A model generated the notes under the pieces. It did not search any database, was not told where the DNA came from, and was given only the letters and a program-made list of their open reading frames with translations. Of a DNA stretch of 64,000 nucleotides, positions 17,713 to 26,642 are shown piece after piece. The position numbers were made by a program, and so were the translations under genes. Position 1 is the first letter of the stretch; every line of letters starts with the position of its first letter. The stretch is from Bacillus sp. ISL-51 (GTDB lineage Bacteria > Bacillota > Bacilli > Bacillales > Bacillaceae), in assembly GCF_018613535.1 (NCBI RefSeq), contig NZ_JAGGQB010000013.1, positions 1 to 64,000 of the forward strand, in the 5' to 3' direction.

Positions 17713-18692
17713 TAAATTTATTTAGAAATCGATTAGAAAGAATGTTAACAAAAAAATCAGTAATTATCGTAGCGATAGTGATAATACCAATTATGATTGG
17801 CGCGGCTATCTATTTTTCTGGTCAAACGCTCCTAAAAGACACTATTGCCGTGGTAGCTGATGAAGCAAAAGATATACCTAGTGATCCAAGAATTAACATT
17901 GTACAGTTAGATAAAAAGCCTCCTCTCTCCTCTCTTGTATTAGGTCACTATAATTTCTTGGTAGAGAAAAAAGGAGAAAGCTATAAAGTTACTACTTTGA
18001 AAACTGAGTCGGATAAAGAGAGCATTGAACAGTTGTTTAATAAGGGGTATCTTCCTAAAAGCTATCGAGGAGAAGATCAAATCCGTGCTGAGCGAGGGAT
18101 TGGAACCAATATATTAGGATTTATCTCTATGTTAATTTTAATTCAAGGAGTTGCTCTAACGACACTTTTTCCAGAGGATCGTGTTCTTAAAGCATTCAGC
18201 CGAATATTAACATCGCCTATCAGCGTAGGGAAATACTTGTTTGTACAGTCTATTTTCACCTTCTTATGTTTGTATATTCCTTCCTATTTGGCAATAGTAA
18301 CTACTAGTTACGTATTTGGTGTTGATATTGGCTATAGCTTTGAAATATTAGCCATACTGTTAGGTATTTTAACGATATTTGCAACAGGCTTCTCAATATT
18401 TATGGCCTCATTAATGGAACGAAATATCAGCCTAGTAACGAGTGGTGTCAGTATTGTTACATGTGTTCTTGCTGGATGCTTCATTTCTTTCACAAGTACA
18501 AATGTTTTCTTAAACACTATCTGTACAATGCTACCACAGAAAGCATTTATGACTTTAATTCACGGAATAGAAAACGGGAAGAAAATACTGGATTTTAAAG
18601 GTCAGATTACTTATTTATTTATATGGACTATTATTTTTTGGTTTACTGGTGGTTTTGTTACGAAAAGCAGAGTAAAAAAAGGCATTTATTAA
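17709..18692 (+). CDS. ABC-2 type permease subunit 2
   Basis: 327 residues. One N-terminal membrane helix is followed by a ~110-residue hydrophilic extracellular segment and then about five C-terminal helices, the usual layout of larger ABC-2 permeases (YhgE/DrrB-like). The FPEDRVLKAFSRILTSPISV stretch matches the intracellular coupling region. Start overlaps the previous permease by 4 bases. It is the last gene of the marR-ABC operon and is followed by a strong terminator at 18753-18794. Confidence 0.88.
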   Translation: MINLFRNRLERMLTKKSVIIVAIVIIPIMIGAAIYFSGQTLLKDTIAVVADEAKDIPSDPRINIVQLDKKPPLSSLVLGHYNFLVEKKGESYKVTTLKTESDKESIEQLFNKGYLPKSYRGEDQIRAERGIGTNILGFISMLILIQGVALTTLFPEDRVLKAFSRILTSPISVGKYLFVQSIFTFLCLYIPSYLAIVTTSYVFGVDIGYSFEILAILLGILTIFATGFSIFMASLMERNISLVTSGVSIVTCVLAGCFISFTSTNVFLNTICTMLPQKAFMTLIHGIENGKKILDFKGQITYLFIWTIIFWFTGGFVTKSRVKKGIY

Positions 18693-18752
18693 GCTATGAA
18701 CACACTAAATGTTTATTGTTGAAATTTTTAGAATACACTTAAAACGTTGAGA

Positions 18753-18794
18753 AAAATAAAGTCTACACATTTAAAGATGTGTAGACTTTATTTT
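18753..18794 (+). terminator. Terminator of the exporter operon
   Basis: Perfect 18-bp stem (18753-18770 with 18777-18794) and a 6-base loop, ending in a T run. The stem has A and T runs on both flanks, so it could work in both directions. Confidence 0.9.
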
Positions 18795-18858
18795 TCCCTT
18801 AAAATATCCATTCCTCCATTTTATAATAGAGAAAAGACCTCAAAAAGACGGTTCTTTC

Positions 18859-20010
18859 TCATGTTTCACACAAGAAATTCTTCTCAAAACGCGGCCGAAT
18901 TTGTTCTTCTCGACCAACTTGTCGAAGAGGATCATCTGCTTCGAAAAATCAATAAATACATAGACTTCTTTTTTATATTGAAAAAATCAAACCTTATTAC
19001 AGTGAAAACAAAAGCCGCCCCTCACTCACTCCGCTGGTTTTATTCAAAATGATGTTTATCAGATACCTCTATGGTATCCGTTCAGAAAGACAGCTTGAAA
19101 AAGAAATTTACTACAATATGGCTTACAGATGGTTTCTGGGATTGAACATAAGATCCAGTTCCGCATCACTCTACCATCAGCTGGAACAGGCGCACTCGCT
19201 TTAAAGATACGACCATCTTCCAAGACATTTTTGATGAGATCGTTCTTCAGTCCATCAATCATGATATGGTGGGCGGGCGTGTCCTATTCACCGATTCAAC
19301 TCATCTGAAAGCCAATGCCAACAAACATAAATACACAAGAAAAACGCTTGAACAGGATACACAAAACTACATTAAGGATTTAAATGAAGCCATTCAAGAA
19401 GATCGGGAGGAACACGGAAAAAAGGCACTAAAAGTCAAAGAGGAGGTGAAAGCAAAAAAGAAATCCAACACAGCACAACCGATCCAGAAAGTGGATATTC
19501 TTATCACGAGACAAATCTGAAGGCTTTTTCTATTTAGATAACCGAACAACAGATGTGAAATACAATATTATAACTGATGCCTATGTAACACCTGGAAATG
19601 TCCATGATTCTGTGCCTTATGTTGACCGATTGAATCACCAAATCGCACGATTTGGTTTCCTAGTAGAAGCTGCCGCTCTTGATTCCGGCTATTTAACGAC
19701 CCCCATCTGTAAAGGATTATCTGACCGTCATATTTTTGGCGTCATTGCACACAGACGATATCATCCTACTAGAGGATTGTTTCCAAAGTGGAAATTTCAG
19801 TACGACAGTAAAAAAGACAGGTACATTTATCCGAACGGACAAACACTCTCTTATTCAACGACCGACCATAAAGGCTACAGGTCATATAAATCAAATCCCG
19901 AAACATGTTCCTCATGCCCTTTGCTTGAGAATTGCACAAAATCAAAGAATCACCAGAAAGTTATCACTCGGCATGTATGGGAAGACCACAAAGAAAAGGA
20001 CCTTCTGCCT
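18859..20010 (+). pseudogene. Degenerate IS1182-type transposase
   Basis: Pieces of one transposase appear in successive frames on the plus strand. The N-terminus FHTRNSSQNAAEFVLLDQLV starts at 18862, then MMFIRYLYGIRSERQLEKEI appears near 19050, then GRVLFTDSTHLKANANKHKY (19266-19520), and then a segment from 19555 with GNVHDSVPYVDRL, GLSDRHIFGVIAHRRYHP and the Cys cluster SSCPLLENC. At least three frame changes separate them, and homology stops near HVWEDHKEK (about 20008), so the C-terminal catalytic part and the right inverted repeat are missing. The element cannot move by itself. It sits at the border between the AT-rich island and the core chromosome and may have helped bring the island in. 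Confidence 0.85.
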
Positions 20011-20043
20011 TGTCTTGGTTTTCACTCAAAAAAATATTTTGTT

Positions 20044-20491
20044 TTAGTATTCCTGAATGAATCGTATAAAATGCAGGAATAAAAGCATTTTCCCTCTTAG
20101 AATGATGATTATATCCCCATGAACGCTGTTTTTCTGCTCCGCAACTTTTTGATCTTTTGTGCTAAATGTATCGATTAGATCGTTATCAATCAGTTCTTTA
20201 AGCCATAGCCCCTCAACTGGATCATCGGATGAACCGTTTTTCTCAATTTTGATTAGTTCAAGAAAAACAAATTCTTTTTTAAAAACATCTAACCTTAGTC
20301 TTACTGCTTTTATATAACAGTCTTTGAATTGCACTGCATGGTGTAAGACAAACGACTGTCTATTCCATAAATGAAAAAAATCTTTCACTGATACGTTCAG
20401 GTTCATCATAATAAAAATGATACTCACCGTTTGCTTCTTTAATTGCTTTCCTATAAGCTTCACGAATACGTTTAAGCTTTTGCCATCTCAT
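20044..20491 (-). pseudogene. Broken AT-rich ORF of unknown function
   Basis: A minus-strand reading frame from the ATG at 20491 gives MRWQKLKRIREAYRKAIKEA and continues to a stop after FFSFME. In the next frame a protein-like sequence follows directly (HLWNRQSFVLHHAVQFKDCY and on to 20044). The switch falls at a T7 run (near 20379), so a one-base indel probably splits one original gene of about 150 codons. I do not recognise the protein. Composition matches the island, not the yhc core. Confidence 0.4.
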
Positions 20492-20504
20492 GCTCGAATA
20501 TACT

Positions 20505-21010
20505 CTTATCTGTGGAAATTGATTAACAATAGCATCTGATTCAGCCTTATGGTTAATTTATCCTATTATGTATAACGTCTACATAAATGGATTTTGGGTG
20601 TAATTAAAAGAACAATTCGGGAGAAGAAATTTTCAAAAGTGTCCTTCCCCCACCTACACTAAAACTGCTCGTATTTTACTTTATTGGCTGCATACTTCTT
20701 ATACTCTTTATTGATGTACCTCATCACAAAGTCTAGCCTTATCTTATTGAAAAATAATGAACTTGACTCATCTGCCAAAGTACCCCTTAAAGGTATTGGC
20801 TTCATTGAAACTCGAATGACTACGATAATCACCTGTTGCAACCCTATAATTTCAGAAATACGAGCCATAAAGAAGCTTGCTATCCTATTTTTCTCATTGA
20901 CCATCCACGTTTTTTGCCTGCTTTATAGGTCAGAGTTGCAGAGTTTTATTAATTATATTTGATAGGTCTTGATGTATAACGAATCGGCTTTCTTCACATC
21001 TTAAATATGA
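20505..21010. other. AT-rich junction region without a supported gene
   Basis: Holds only weak overlapping frames on both strands (for example an 81-codon minus-strand frame at 20659-20904) with no convincing ribosome site or recognisable motif. Composition is island-like up to about 20.95 kb and then changes to that of yhcQ. Probably a remnant of the insertion event. Confidence 0.4.
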
Positions 21011-21036
21011 TTTGACATGAAGGAGGAAAACGACCA

Positions 21037-21693
21037 GTGGAACAGCAAAATCAGCAGCAGCCGCCAGTAAACCAAGGAATGCCCGGTTCACCGCAAGTCA
21101 ATCACGGGGGACATGAGCTATTTGACATGCATGAAGTGCTCGCCGGAACAGTCGGCGTATTGGACCAATTTATGATGCTCAGACAGTTTATACAAGATCA
21201 GGAGCTTGCCGATATACTTGATCGCCAGTATCAATTCATCCTGGCTCAATACAACCTCACTGCAGAATGCTTTAAAACAGGGCAAAAGCCTTCTCAGGAA
21301 ACAGCGACATATATGATGAAAGAAAATAACCAAGCCGTCTACGGGATAAAACCGACACAGCCGAAAAAACCGAATCAATCGCTTTCTGATGTAAAGGATC
21401 TTGGTATTTCCGGTCATATGCTCGGTTTGATCAAATCGCAGGCCTCTTTGTTAACAATGAGTTCGCTTGAGATGACAAACCCGGTTACAAGAAGAGTGCT
21501 CTCCGCCCAAATTCAGCAATATGTTGAAATGGCTTACGAAATCTTCTTATATCAAAATAAACACGGCTATTACCAGGTTCCTCAGCTGAATGCTCAGGAT
21601 ATGCAGACAATGATCAATTCTTTTGCACCGGCTCAAGGCCAGCCGCAAATGCCCCCGATCAAAGGAAACACGGGACAGCAAAACCTTCATTAA
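21037..21693 (+). CDS. yhcQ: Spore coat protein of the CotF family, YhcQ
   Basis: 218 residues. A Gln/Pro-rich N-terminal ~30 residues is followed by a CotF-like helical domain (LFDMHEVLAGTVGVLDQFMM near residues 28-48) and a Gln/Pro-rich tail. Members are ferritin-like helical spore coat or spore-associated proteins. Length and sequence match B. subtilis YhcQ as I remember it. It starts 19 bases after a GGAGGAAAA site, which suits a GTG or ATG at 21037. It is the first gene of the core block after the island, and is convergent with the metallopeptidase gene, whose end it overlaps by 35 bases. Confidence 0.88.
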   Translation: MEQQNQQQPPVNQGMPGSPQVNHGGHELFDMHEVLAGTVGVLDQFMMLRQFIQDQELADILDRQYQFILAQYNLTAECFKTGQKPSQETATYMMKENNQAVYGIKPTQPKKPNQSLSDVKDLGISGHMLGLIKSQASLLTMSSLEMTNPVTRRVLSAQIQQYVEMAYEIFLYQNKHGYYQVPQLNAQDMQTMINSFAPAQGQPQMPPIKGNTGQQNLH

Positions 21694-22636
21694 AAAGGAA
21701 AACGGCATTGGGTAATGACCTATCCAATGCCGTTTTCTTTTTCCTGTATGCTTTTGTAAAATCATGTTCAAACTGGTTCAGGCTTTCTTTCGTCGCTTCC
21801 CGGAATCCTTTTTCAAAATTCTGTTCCTCGGCGGTCTTCTTCATAATCTTTAGAATAATTCCTTCCCCGAACGTATCCGTCAAGTCTTTTATCATATAGA
21901 AGCTCTGCAAATACACATCCGTTTCATAAGCAGAGCGCGACTTCTGCCAATCCCGGTCTGTCGTTAATTCATCAAACGGCACGACAGAAAATGTAATCGG
22001 GTCAATGATTAAATCATAATGTGCGACCCACTCACTCAATCCCTCGTGAAACCAAAGCGGAAACTCCTCCGTATCTGTTCCCGTTTGACGCGCTTTCTGA
22101 TGAAATGCAAAGTGGGTGTACTCATGGATGATCAATTGCTTATACATAAAAACGGCCATTTCATCTTTTTGGAGAAGCTGCTTTTTTTCTTCAGGCAAAA
22201 GCCCGATCATCTGCTCCTGTTCCGAGTAAAACCCGACTACGTTTTTCAGCCCCGAATATTGTTCGATTTTGGATTCATTCGGAAAAAAAACAAGATCAAG
22301 CTGCGCCGTGCCCTTATAACCCACTATGATTTGATTGATACGTTTTGCGTAGTCCAAGGTGTTTTCGGTCAGCAGCAGTAAAGGCTTTTCCTCAGCCGTA
22401 TAGTAAATGGCTGTATGACCGAAAATCTCTTTTTTCATATGTTTTGTCACTTGTTCCTTCGTCGGAACAGAGTGGCTGTCTTGTACTGACAGGATATACA
22501 TCATGCTTAGTGAAACGGCTGAGCTTACAGCCAGTATGACAAGAACTCCGCACAGGATCAGAGCAAATGCCGCCCGTTTCGGCATGCCGTCACGCAAACA
22601 AGCTCCCTCCCCGATCCGGTCAATTTTCAGTCTCAT
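21659..22636 (-). CDS. Membrane-anchored zinc metallopeptidase-like protein (YhcO/YhcP region)
   Basis: 325 residues. A hydrophobic anchor (about 22-50) is followed by an extracytoplasmic domain with HEYTHFAFH (about 172-180) and a downstream ..WFHEGLSEWVAHY motif supplying the third ligand, the arrangement of gluzincin-like peptidase MA family proteins. It probably cleaves peptides or cell-surface proteins outside the membrane; the substrate is unknown. It occupies the position of yhcO/yhcP in B. subtilis, but I cannot say which name fits. The last ~20 codons run through a strong terminator shared with yhcQ, so the true C-terminus may be nearer residue 300 or shifted by an indel. Confidence 0.75.
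   Translation of the reverse strand: MRLKIDRIGEGACLRDGMPKRAAFALILCGVLVILAVSSAVSLSMMYILSVQDSHSVPTKEQVTKHMKKEIFGHTAIYYTAEEKPLLLLTENTLDYAKRINQIIVGYKGTAQLDLVFFPNESKIEQYSGLKNVVGFYSEQEQMIGLLPEEKKQLLQKDEMAVFMYKQLIIHEYTHFAFHQKARQTGTDTEEFPLWFHEGLSEWVAHYDLIIDPITFSVVPFDELTTDRDWQKSRSAYETDVYLQSFYMIKDLTDTFGEGIILKIMKKTAEEQNFEKGFREATKESLNQFEHDFTKAYRKKKTALDRSLPNAVFLFNEGFAVPCFL
21698..21737. terminator. Bidirectional terminator inside the end of the convergent gene
   Basis: 14-bp stem (21698-21711 with 21724-21737), 12-base loop, T-rich on the plus strand and A-rich before it. It ends yhcQ transcription and lies within the last codons of the minus-strand metallopeptidase frame. Confidence 0.85.
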
Positions 22637-22687
22637 TCTTTACTTTATGCGCGCAAAATGGCAGTCGTGACGGCAGAGCAAATAAAA

Positions 22688-22713
22688 AAAGCCGCACGTG
22701 GATGCGGCTTTTC
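22688..22713 (-). terminator. Terminator after yhcN
   Basis: AAAGCCGCA / TGCGGCTTT stem with a 6-base loop; on the minus strand it is followed by a T7 run. It ends the yhcN transcript. Confidence 0.85.
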
Positions 22714-22718
22714 ATTCA

Positions 22719-23270
22719 TTATTTATTGGGATTCGGGAATACACGCTGAACCATTTGGCCGAACTCATCAAATAAACCGGAAACAGGATGGCCGTTTCTG
22801 ATTCGTTTTCCGTAACCTTGCATACGTTCCACGAAGTCAGGGTTCGCTGATACATATACAGTGCTGACATGCTTATCAGCCGATTTCACTTTATTGGTGA
22901 TCTTTTGTTTTAAATGGTTGTTGATCGCGCCTTTTTGGCCGTTTGTCAGCACAACAGCGACATAAGCGCTTTTGCCTGAAATAATCACAGTTGCATTTTT
23001 AACTTCTTTTAAGTCTGTGACCTTATCAGCTGCTTTATCCGCAACTCTCAGGTTACGGTTATCATTGCGGTTGACATTGTGATCGACGTTATTGTTGTTG
23101 CGGTTCGTCGTATTCATATTTGTCGCACCGTCATTCGGCGTGTTGCGGTAATTTACATTCTCAGCACGATTGTGATTACGTTTGCCTTCTCCCTGATTCC
23201 CCATGCTGCACCCTGCGGTGATAAGCAATGGCAAGAGAAGAGCTGATATGACTGCTTGTTTTTTTATCAT
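22719..23270 (-). CDS. yhcN: Spore lipoprotein YhcN
   Basis: 183 residues. The signal peptide ends in the lipobox LLITAGC (Cys about 21), so the protein is lipidated. A long Asn-rich low-complexity segment (about 30-75, with repeated NRN/NNN) is followed by the conserved YhcN/YlaJ domain (from NLRVADKAADKVTDLKEV). In B. subtilis this family sits in the inner spore membrane and affects germination and outgrowth. The gene is divergent from yhcM, with a good GGAGGAAT ribosome site before the ATG. Confidence 0.92.
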   Translation of the reverse strand: MIKKQAVISALLLPLLITAGCSMGNQGEGKRNHNRAENVNYRNTPNDGATNMNTTNRNNNNVDHNVNRNDNRNLRVADKAADKVTDLKEVKNATVIISGKSAYVAVVLTNGQKGAINNHLKQKITNKVKSADKHVSTVYVSANPDFVERMQGYGKRIRNGHPVSGLFDEFGQMVQRVFPNPNK

Positions 23271-23410
23271 GTGAATTCCTCCTTTCTCACTTTACGTATA
23301 GGTTTTTCTATTCAGCTCTATTTATGCATGCCGTTTGCCTAAGCCTTTTGGATAAATGCCAGGAGAAAGGGAAAGATAGCCTTATCAATCGAATGTAAGG
23401 AGGGATTATA

Positions 23411-23959
23411 TTGTTCAGACAAAAAAGAGGAATCAGCCCGACAGCGCTGCTGATCGGATCATCATTGGTTATCGCCGCCCTATCTCCGGAAATCCGCCGA
23501 AAAATCAGCGGAATGATGTCAGGCCAGATGAATCAGGACAATAAAACGGGGCATAAAAAGGACGGCTCGATGCAGCCTGCCGAACTCATTAAACAGGCAT
23601 TCGGCGGTGATACAAGCGGACAGCAGCAACACCAACAGCACACAGACCGCTCACAGCACAAGCAGGGCGGCTCGATGCAGCCTGCCGAATTCATCAAACA
23701 AGCATTCGGCGGTGATTCAGGCGAACAGCAGCAGGCTTCTCAATCACAGCACAAAACGGCTGATTCGTCTCACACGGCTGACATGAACAAGCAGTCATAC
23801 AGCGGAAGACATTCTGGCGAACACACGAACCGCAGAAAAGAACCGTCAGCAAAATCTCATTATACTGAGCCGATTCACTTTGAAGAAAGCGCAGTAAATG
23901 TTTTAAATGACAGCACGGTGATGAATATGCTGGAAGATTTAGAACCCGGAACCCATTAA
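23411..23959 (+). CDS. yhcM: YhcM, small repeat-containing protein of unknown function
   Basis: 182 residues from a TTG at 23411, 6 bases after AAGGAGGG. The N-terminal ~30 residues are mildly hydrophobic (SPTALLIGSSLVIAALSP). The middle holds two copies of a 35-residue unit containing SMQPAE(L/F)IKQAFGGD, from 23564 and 23669, in Gln/His-rich low-complexity sequence. A short acidic C-terminus (SAVNVLNDSTVMNMLEDLEP) looks like a conserved recognition tail. The position between yhcN and tcyP matches B. subtilis yhcM. Function unknown. Confidence 0.82.
   Translation: MFRQKRGISPTALLIGSSLVIAALSPEIRRKISGMMSGQMNQDNKTGHKKDGSMQPAELIKQAFGGDTSGQQQHQQHTDRSQHKQGGSMQPAEFIKQAFGGDSGEQQQASQSQHKTADSSHTADMNKQSYSGRHSGEHTNRRKEPSAKSHYTEPIHFEESAVNVLNDSTVMNMLEDLEPGTH
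23564..23730 (+). repeat. Tandem 105-bp coding repeat in yhcM
   Basis: The segments starting at 23564 and 23669 are nearly identical over about 60 bases and offset by exactly 105 bases (35 codons), so the reading frame is kept. Confidence 0.8.
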
Positions 23960-23963
23960 AAAA

Positions 23964-23994
23964 CGAGTAATCCGCCTAGGATTACTCGCTTTTT
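23964..23994. terminator. Terminator between yhcM and tcyP
   Basis: Stem CGAGTAATCC / GGATTACTCG (23964-23973, 23979-23988) with a T run after it on the plus strand and A-rich sequence before it; likely serves both convergent genes. Confidence 0.85.
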
Positions 23995-25386
23995 TTAAGC
24001 TTCTTCCGCTTCAATAACAATTGAAGAATCATTATATACCGCAGTATCAGCCTCTTTTGTCAATTTACTCGTTAACAAGCCCGCGGTCATACTGCCGCTG
24101 ACATTTAAGGCTGTGCGCCCCATATCAATTAACGGCTCAATTGAAATTAACAGGCCTGCAAGCGCGACCGGCATATTTAAAGCGGATAAGACGAGAAGCG
24201 CCGCGAAAGTTGCTCCGCCTCCTACACCCGCAACACCGAATGAACTGATCGCCACTATCGCGATGACCGAAACGATAAACGCGGGATCGAACGGATTTTG
24301 ACCGACTGTCGGCGCAATCATCATCGCCAGCATCGCCGGATAAATTCCGGCGCAGCCGTTTTGACCGATTGATAAACCGAATGAACCCGCAAAGTTTGCG
24401 ATTCCTTCCGGCACACCCATGCTTTTTTGTGTTTTGATATTAAGCGGCAATGCGCCCGCGCTTGAACGGGACGTAAACGCAAATACCATCACCGGGAACG
24501 CTTTTTTGACATACGTGAGCGGATTTAATCCGCTGAATGTAATCAACAGCAGATGAATGATAAACATGACAATTAATGCGGCATAGGAAGCAAGGACAAA
24601 CATCCCCAGTTTCACGATGCTGTCAATGTCGCTTGTCGCAATCGTTTTCGTCATAATCGCCAATACCCCGTAAGGCGTGAGTCGTAAAATCAAAGTGACA
24701 ACCCGCATAATAATGGCATAAACCGCATCAACAAGCCCGCTGAATGTTTGAGCATGCTCCGGCTGCTTCCGCTTTACGCCGAGAAAGGCAATTCCGAGAA
24801 AAGCGGCAAAAATGACGACTCCGATCGTGGAAGTCGGTCTTGCTCCCGTGAAATCAAGAAACGGATTTCCCGGCAAGAGCTCGACGATTTGCTGAGGAAG
24901 AGATTTCGCTGTCATATCCTCAGATTTTTGCTGAAGCTCCTGACCTCTTGATAATTCAGTACTCCCCTGGTCAATATGAACGGCCTGAAGATCAAAAGAA
25001 AGGGCGGATACGATCCCTACCGCCGCGGCAACAGCTGTAGTAGCAATTAAAATACCTATAATCAATCCGCTGATCTTTCCGATATTATGAGTGAGCTTCA
25101 GCTTCGTAAACGCGCCCAGAATAGAAATAAAGACAAGCGGCATAACGATCATCTGAAGCAATTTGACATAACCGCCGCCGGCAATATTAAACCAATCAGC
25201 CGTTTGTATGACAATATGTGAAGCCGGCCCGTAGATCAATTGAAGCGCAAATCCGAATACAATGCCTAATCCTAGCGCCGTAAACACACGCTTAGAAAAA
25301 GAAACATGTTTTTTCTGCATCACAAACAGACCCGCTATAAGCAAAAGCATAATGATAACATGTAATACAACAAATAAATTCTCCAA
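23995..25386 (-). CDS. tcyP: Sodium-dependent L-cystine symporter TcyP
   Basis: 463 residues, dicarboxylate/amino acid:cation symporter (DAACS/SDF) family with about eight membrane segments and two re-entrant hairpins. Visible family motifs are the Ser-rich TSRSSAGALPL stretch and the C-terminal GVAGVGGGATFAALLVLSAL and MGRTALNVSGS segments. In B. subtilis TcyP (YhcL) is a major cystine importer, repressed by CymR when cysteine is plentiful. It is a single-gene unit between yhcM and dgcK, as in B. subtilis. No clear CymR site is claimed here. Confidence 0.92.
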   Translation of the reverse strand: MENLFVVLHVIIMLLLIAGLFVMQKKHVSFSKRVFTALGLGIVFGFALQLIYGPASHIVIQTADWFNIAGGGYVKLLQMIVMPLVFISILGAFTKLKLTHNIGKISGLIIGILIATTAVAAAVGIVSALSFDLQAVHIDQGSTELSRGQELQQKSEDMTAKSLPQQIVELLPGNPFLDFTGARPTSTIGVVIFAAFLGIAFLGVKRKQPEHAQTFSGLVDAVYAIIMRVVTLILRLTPYGVLAIMTKTIATSDIDSIVKLGMFVLASYAALIVMFIIHLLLITFSGLNPLTYVKKAFPVMVFAFTSRSSAGALPLNIKTQKSMGVPEGIANFAGSFGLSIGQNGCAGIYPAMLAMMIAPTVGQNPFDPAFIVSVIAIVAISSFGVAGVGGGATFAALLVLSALNMPVALAGLLISIEPLIDMGRTALNVSGSMTAGLLTSKLTKEADTAVYNDSSIVIEAEEA

Positions 25387-25536
25387 AACAGGTAAACACT
25401 CCCTTGCTCATTATCCTTTAACACTATATTACACGAATTCCGATAGGTCAAGTAAGAATTAACAATATATGTATTCTTTCGATTTTTCTCTTTTCTTTCC
25501 ACTCTTTCTTTAGTAACTTATATAAGGGTGATTGTT

Positions 25537-26611
25537 ATGCTAAAGGAACTTTTTCTTAATTTGACCATTTTAGTCACATTTAACCATCTCTTCACCCTCC
25601 TTTTTAAAGAAACGCTTTCGCATAAAGAAGACCGTCCGGCTTTTCAATTATTCAAAGGGGCGGCCTGCGGACTTTTAGGGGTCTTTCTGATTGTTTTCGG
25701 CTTTTCTTACTCTCATTCGATTATTGATCTGAGAAATATCCCCATTATTATCGCCGCTCTTTACGGAGGCTGGGTGTCTGGGCAGCTGCCTTTGCGATTA
25801 TCGTCGCAGGACGTATGCTGATCAGTTTTAATATAAGCGCGATTTATTCCACCGCCGCAGTCGGCGTTATCGCACTCATCTCGATGCTTGTCCTCCGAGG
25901 AAAAAAACCAGATCGCAAGAAGGCGTTCGTTATGCTGCTTCTATCAAACGTTATTTTTACCATTACGATGCTATTTCTGCCTAAACAGCCTGTCCAGCTC
26001 CTCGTTTGTTATTGGCTGATTTCCACTTTGGGCGGTGTGCTGTGTCTCTACTTAATTAAACACGAGGCGGATGCCCATCTTTTGTTTAAGCAATATAAGT
26101 TTCAAGCGAATTATGATTTTCTGACGGGAATTTTCAATAAAAGAAAATTCGAGGAGGTATCTCACCTCCTTTATGATCAAGCAGCCCATTCGGCCTCTTC
26201 TCAGCTCGCGCTCATTTATTTAGATATCGATCATTTTAAACAGATTAATGACCAATACGGCCATTATGAAGGTGATCAGGTGCTGAAAGAACTTGGAGCA
26301 CGCCTCAGGCTGGTGATCCGCAGATCTGATCCGTCAGCCCGAATCGGCGGTGAGGAATTTGCCGTGCTTATGCCGAATTGCACACATTCAAAAGGACTGC
26401 ACTTGGCAGAAGAAATCAGGCAGACAATTGATGAAGAGCCGATCCTGTTAACGAGCGGAGACACAATTCCCGTGACCGTTTCCCTCGGCTTTGCACACTA
26501 TCCGCAAATACGGAAAATCCGGACGCCCTGCCTCTGATTGCAGACTGCCTTCTGTACGAAGCCAAGACATCAGGCCGCAACAAAGTGTGCAGCACTAAAA
26601 AGAAAGAATGA
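25537..26611 (+). pseudogene. dgcK: Diguanylate cyclase DgcK, interrupted by two frameshifts
   Basis: The membrane sensor half (5TM-5TMR_LYT-like, from ATG 25537) reads to YGGWVSG and then leaves frame near 25775-25782. Adding one base there restores YGGWVSGAAAFAIIVAGRML. The second piece carries the GGDEF domain with the active motif RIGGEEFAVLMPN, preceded by DYDHFKQINDQYGH-like residues (YLDIDHFKQIND). A second frame loss near 26515 separates the normal GGDEF end (PLIADCLLYEAKTSGRN, stop at 26609-26611). Intact, it would make c-di-GMP. Either the gene is inactive in this strain or the sequence has two one-base errors. Confidence 0.85.
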
Positions 26612-26642
26612 ATGCCAAAGGAGGATTCATTCTTTCTTTTCG
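26599..26642. terminator. Bidirectional terminator between dgcK and yhcJ
   Basis: AAGAAAGAATGAAT / ATTCATTCTTTCTT stem around an 11-base loop, with A and T runs on the two flanks. It overlaps the stop regions of both convergent genes. Confidence 0.8.

Noticed and set aside
20659-20962. Overlapping 81- and 92-codon frames on opposite strands
   Set aside because: No ribosome site, no motif, and AT-rich composition makes chance frames likely.
23564-23730. CRISPR-like repeats
   Set aside because: Two in-frame coding copies without spacers; a protein repeat. No CRISPR array is seen anywhere in the window.
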